Shown here in pieces: positions 60,920 through 64,000 of a stretch of 64,000 nt of DNA. Each line of letters begins with the position of its first letter. The stretch's first letter is position 1. Under the pieces are notes generated by a model that saw only the letters and a list, made by a program, of their open reading frames with translations, made no database searches and was not told where the DNA came from. Source of the stretch: Chitinophaga fulva (lineage in GTDB: Bacteria; Bacteroidota; Bacteroidia; Chitinophagales; Chitinophagaceae); NCBI RefSeq assembly GCF_012927205.1, contig NZ_JABBGC010000001.1, forward strand, positions 3,658,810 through 3,722,809. The letters are read 5' to 3'. Both the position numbers and the translations under genes were made by a program.

Positions 60920-62261
60920 GGGGAATTGATTTGTGGGACCCTGTAAACAAATAGTTGTTCCACGATTTGCGCAGGATATGACTAATGTCTGCTATATCGG
61001 TATATATCCTTACGGGATGAATCATTTCCCGGGCGAGGAACAAGGCCTGACCGCTTCTGTCCAGCGCCACCATCACCAGGTATACACTGAAGTAGGCTGC
61101 TACGGTGGCGATGGCAGCGCCTTTGCCGCCGTTGTGCGGTATCATCAATAGGTTGATGGCGACGTTCAGGATCAGGCCGGCTACATTGCTATACAGGTAT
61201 AGTTTGAATTTCCCTTCCACAAAAAGATATTGCACCACTACCATCATCAGGAATACCGGTATGGCGGACCAGATATGGATGCGAAGGATGCTTGCTGCGG
61301 TAGCATAAGCGGAGCCGTACAACAGTTGTATCAGCATGCCGGCCGAAAGACTGATGACGATAGCAAGCGACAGGCTGATGAAGCAGGAGATACGCAGCCA
61401 TCTGCCCAGCGTTTGCAGGTAAGCGGACTGGTCTTCTTCTTTTTTACGGAACAGCATGGGCAGCATCGCTGTGGACACAACGGTAGGGAGGGCATACCAC
61501 AATTCGGAAATACGCACCGCTACTACATAATTGCCCAGTTCTTCCGGCGTGGCCAGTATGTTCAGCAATATGTTGTCCACCTTCATGAACAGCACCACCA
61601 CCAGGTTCGCCATAATGAGCACCCAGCTGTTGCCCAGCAGCCGCCCCGCCATACGCAGGCTCACCAGTCGCAGCGACGGAGGACTGAATTGCAGGCTGTA
61701 TTTTCCCAGTATCCACACATAAGTGGTGACCAGCTCCAATAGCGTGATCCAGAGGAAGGCCGGCAATGACGCATTGCAGAAGATAGCAACACATTTGATG
61801 GCGCAGAAAAGCAGGAATACCGTCACCTTGGGAACGATTACGGTTTTCAGGCTGTTGTTGACCTGATAAAAGCCATCCATCACATCAAAGGACTGCAGCA
61901 ATACAGTAAAAGAGGAGAAGATGATACACAGCAGATATACCGGCCCGGGGTTTATCAGGTGAACCAGGAAGGTACTGAAGAGCATACAAGCCAGTGCCGC
62001 TGTTAGCCGCATAAAAGCGATGGTGCTGACAATGCGTGACTGGTCTTCTTCGGAAGCCATCAGTTCTTTTATCACCAGTTTGTCCATTCCCAGTACGGCG
62101 ATGCTGGTCATGATGGCGCTGAAAGCGATGGTATAGTTCCATATGCCAAACACACGGGGGCCGAGGTGCCTGGCCATCAGGGCCAGCACCAGTATGCCCG
62201 GGAAGAGCTTACTGATTTTGTCGATCAGCAGCCAGCTGCTGTTTTCAAATACTTTACGCAA
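60912..62261 (-). CDS. Wzx-type polysaccharide flippase
   Basis: The membrane protein has 12-14 helices and the MATE-like flippase start (RKVFENSSWLLIDKISKLFP). I chose a TTG at 62261 (450 codons), which overlaps the upstream stop by 8 bp; the ATG at 62375 would overlap the Wzc gene by 122 bp and add a non-typical tail, so it is less likely though not excluded. It should move lipid-linked repeat units across the inner membrane before polymerisation. Confidence 0.88.
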   Translation of the reverse strand: MRKVFENSSWLLIDKISKLFPGILVLALMARHLGPRVFGIWNYTIAFSAIMTSIAVLGMDKLVIKELMASEEDQSRIVSTIAFMRLTAALACMLFSTFLVHLINPGPVYLLCIIFSSFTVLLQSFDVMDGFYQVNNSLKTVIVPKVTVFLLFCAIKCVAIFCNASLPAFLWITLLELVTTYVWILGKYSLQFSPPSLRLVSLRMAGRLLGNSWVLIMANLVVVLFMKVDNILLNILATPEELGNYVVAVRISELWYALPTVVSTAMLPMLFRKKEEDQSAYLQTLGRWLRISCFISLSLAIVISLSAGMLIQLLYGSAYATAASILRIHIWSAIPVFLMMVVVQYLFVEGKFKLYLYSNVAGLILNVAINLLMIPHNGGKGAAIATVAAYFSVYLVMVALDRSGQALFLAREMIHPVRIYTDIADISHILRKSWNNYLFTGSHKSIPHE

Positions 62262-64000
62262 TTCGTTTTCCTGTTTTTTTGAAGATGGTGGTCCAGTTAC
62301 TCTTATGGTTTTTTCCTCCTTGGTTATAGGAATACCTGCCGTAATAGTAGTAAGGATAAAAAGAGTCTTGTACAATGCCGTTGAATATGAGCCCTTTCTT
62401 TTTGAAAACGGGTTCTTTCAGGCTTTCTTCTACGGCCAGCAGTTTTGCTTTGTGGGTAAAGTTGTACCGGACGGCAAACAGGGTGCAGTCCACATAGGAT
62501 GCAATGCTTTTCGCATCTGACACAATGCCTACCGGGGATGTATCTATGATGATATAGTCAAACCTGTTTTTTAGCTCTGCCAGCAAATAAGCCATACGGG
62601 GACTTTCTATCAGCTCGATCGGATTAGGTGGTATCGGTCCTGCGGAAACGAGCCACAGATTGGTGTCCGGCACTTCCCGGATGATCTCTTCCATGGTTTT
62701 AGTGCCCAGGAGATAATTGGTGATACCGGTTTTGTGGTCTATGCCGAAGAAAGCGGACAGCTTGGGTTTGCGCAGGTCCATCTCCAGCAGCACTACCTTC
62801 TTGTTATTCACGGTGAGGGAATTGGCGAGGTGGGCCGACAGGAAGGTTTTGCCTTCTCCGGAAATACTGGAGGTGAGCATCACGGTGGCTGGTCCTTTAT
62901 GATCTGCCAGCAGGAAGCGGAGATTGGTGCGGAGGTTAAAAATCTGCTCCGTAAGTATGGAGTGGATTTTAAGAGAGAAATCATGTACACCTTCTGTATA
63001 CTGGAAGATTTCAGCGATCACCGGCAGATTAAATACCTGCTCAATTTCATTTCGGGCGAGTATGCGGGGATTGAGGAAGTATTTAACATAAACATAAATG
63101 CTGACGGCGATCGCTGCGAGTACCATGAAGCTGACGAAGACCATCGGTTTTTTGGGTGTTACAGGGTCTTCGGGTACAAAGGCCGGTGCAATCACTTTAT
63201 TGTCGATCACGTTGCTGGCCTTGGTAACGGCGGCTTCCTCCTTTTTTTTCAGCAGATAGAGGTAGAGGTTTTCCTTCACGCTTTGTTGCCTTTTGATATT
63301 GACATATTCCCGGGAGTAAGAGGGGATATTGGCTATTTTGCCCTCTATGGTGTTTACCTTCTGCTGGGTAGCATGTTGTGCAACGTTTGCGTTGCGGCGG
63401 TAGCCGCTGATGTAATCGCGGATGGTGCCCCGTGCGGCGTTTACCTGTGTGTCAAGGTTTTGCATCAGGAAACTGGAAGGCTGTACGGCGAGCGACAGTT
63501 TTCGTTGTTCGCGCAGGGCTTCTTCATAGCGGTTGATCATACCCGACAGGGCGGGGTCCACATTGCCGGTGACTGGCGTGAAGGGGGTGCGGTTATCGGG
63601 GGTGTTGATATATTCTTCCACCTGGTCCATCACGGCCAGTTGCAGGTTGGCTTCGTTGAGTTTGATGTCTGCATCTTTTACCTGTTCCAGTGCCAGCTTG
63701 GAACTGGCGTCGATATCGGTGATGCCGCGTTGTACCTTAAATAGTTCTTCCGTACGTTCCAGCAAGCCCAGTTCTTCTTTCAGGGAGTCTATGCGGCCAT
63801 TGAGGAACTGGATGGTTTTTACACCGGCTTTATTTTTATCACTGAGGGTATAGTCGTTATATTCATCCAGCAGGGCATTGAGGAAGTCGGCGCTCCGCCG
63901 CGCTAAGGGGTCTTTGTAGGTGATGGCGATCACGGTGGCGTCGCGGTTAACGAGCGCGGTGGTGATATCATCCACTGATTTGTAAGCCAGTTCTATGGCT
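62254..64000 (-). CDS. Wzc-like polysaccharide tyrosine autokinase, partial at window edge
   Basis: The frame runs off the right edge, so the N-terminus is missing. The visible part has a coiled-coil periplasmic region of the Wzz/GNVR type (LKEELGLLERTEELFKVQRG), a membrane helix (MVFVSFMVLAAIAVSIYVYV) and a cytosolic BY-kinase domain: Walker A LTSSISGEGKTFLSAHLANS, Walker A' LLEMDLRKPKL, Walker B YIIIDTSPVGIVSD. A Tyr cluster near the C-terminus (YPYYYYGRYSY) is the autophosphorylation site. It controls chain length and export of the exopolysaccharide. Confidence 0.93.
   Translation of the reverse strand, partial: AIELAYKSVDDITTALVNRDATVIAITYKDPLARRSADFLNALLDEYNDYTLSDKNKAGVKTIQFLNGRIDSLKEELGLLERTEELFKVQRGITDIDASSKLALEQVKDADIKLNEANLQLAVMDQVEEYINTPDNRTPFTPVTGNVDPALSGMINRYEEALREQRKLSLAVQPSSFLMQNLDTQVNAARGTIRDYISGYRRNANVAQHATQQKVNTIEGKIANIPSYSREYVNIKRQQSVKENLYLYLLKKKEEAAVTKASNVIDNKVIAPAFVPEDPVTPKKPMVFVSFMVLAAIAVSIYVYVKYFLNPRILARNEIEQVFNLPVIAEIFQYTEGVHDFSLKIHSILTEQIFNLRTNLRFLLADHKGPATVMLTSSISGEGKTFLSAHLANSLTVNNKKVVLLEMDLRKPKLSAFFGIDHKTGITNYLLGTKTMEEIIREVPDTNLWLVSAGPIPPNPIELIESPRMAYLLAELKNRFDYIIIDTSPVGIVSDAKSIASYVDCTLFAVRYNFTHKAKLLAVEESLKEPVFKKKGLIFNGIVQDSFYPYYYYGRYSYNQGGKNHKSNWTTIFKKTGKRIA

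Noticed and set aside
60912..62375. Longer flippase start at 62375
   Set aside because: It would overlap the Wzc gene by 122 bp and add residues not typical of Wzx proteins; the TTG at 62261 is preferred, with moderate certainty.
1..64000. tRNA, rRNA or CRISPR array
   Set aside because: No cloverleaf sequence, rRNA segment or regularly spaced 20-40-bp repeat array was recognised; the only direct repeats are three units at 25851-25924.

Overview
The window looks like a chromosome segment of a Bacteroidota bacterium, most likely family Chitinophagaceae (Chitinophaga-like). The evidence is a SusC/SusD pair, many short lipobox signal peptides, two B12 riboswitches upstream of surface-lipoprotein operons, promoters of the Bacteroidota type (TTTG, 19-20 nt, TAnnTTTG), and class I lanthipeptide genes of the type found in this phylum. 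I saw no rRNA, tRNA, CRISPR array, transposase or phage gene. The genus is an inference.

Layout. (1) 289-8768: a small polysaccharide utilization locus with SusC, SusD, a GH2 glycosidase and a GH29 alpha-fucosidase, ending in a very long hairpin. (2) 8920-11440: HtrA-type protease, VOC protein and NAD(P)-binding protein, with an inverted pair of 37-bp palindromic repeats. (3) 11605-18473: a lanthipeptide locus with a phosphopantetheinyl transferase, a full-length LanB dehydratase, four short precursor genes (three on the + strand before LanC, one on the - strand overlapping the end of LanB), the LanC cyclase and a NarL-type response regulator. (4) 18469-25844: a vitamin B12 acquisition region with two cobalamin riboswitches. 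The first precedes a BtuB-like receptor, a BtuG-like propeller lipoprotein and a PKD-containing surface lipoprotein; the second precedes another propeller-like lipoprotein and a paralogue of the third protein.

(5) 25935-36664: mixed metabolism and regulation, with Nudix hydrolase, P-loop kinase, PAS-LuxR regulator, a membrane-anchored AAA-like ATPase, an ABC-2 permease, a GH172 enzyme, a universal stress protein, a REC-CRP fusion regulator and a PAS histidine kinase. (6) 36827-46415: a second stress protein, an MFS pump, HxlR and SigJ-type regulators, PolX/PHP, and an operon with polysaccharide deacetylase and alcohol dehydrogenase. (7) 46500-52241: a complete four-enzyme trans-4-hydroxyproline catabolic operon with a divergent AraC regulator. 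(8) 52511-64000: an exopolysaccharide (Wzx/Wzy type) cluster with three FkbM methyltransferases, running off the right edge inside the Wzc-like tyrosine kinase gene.

The most novel parts are the lanthipeptide precursors, which are too short for ordinary gene calling and include one in an unusual position overlapping LanB, and the pair of riboswitch-controlled surface lipoproteins sharing an uncharacterised domain. All family assignments come from reading motifs; no database search was possible.
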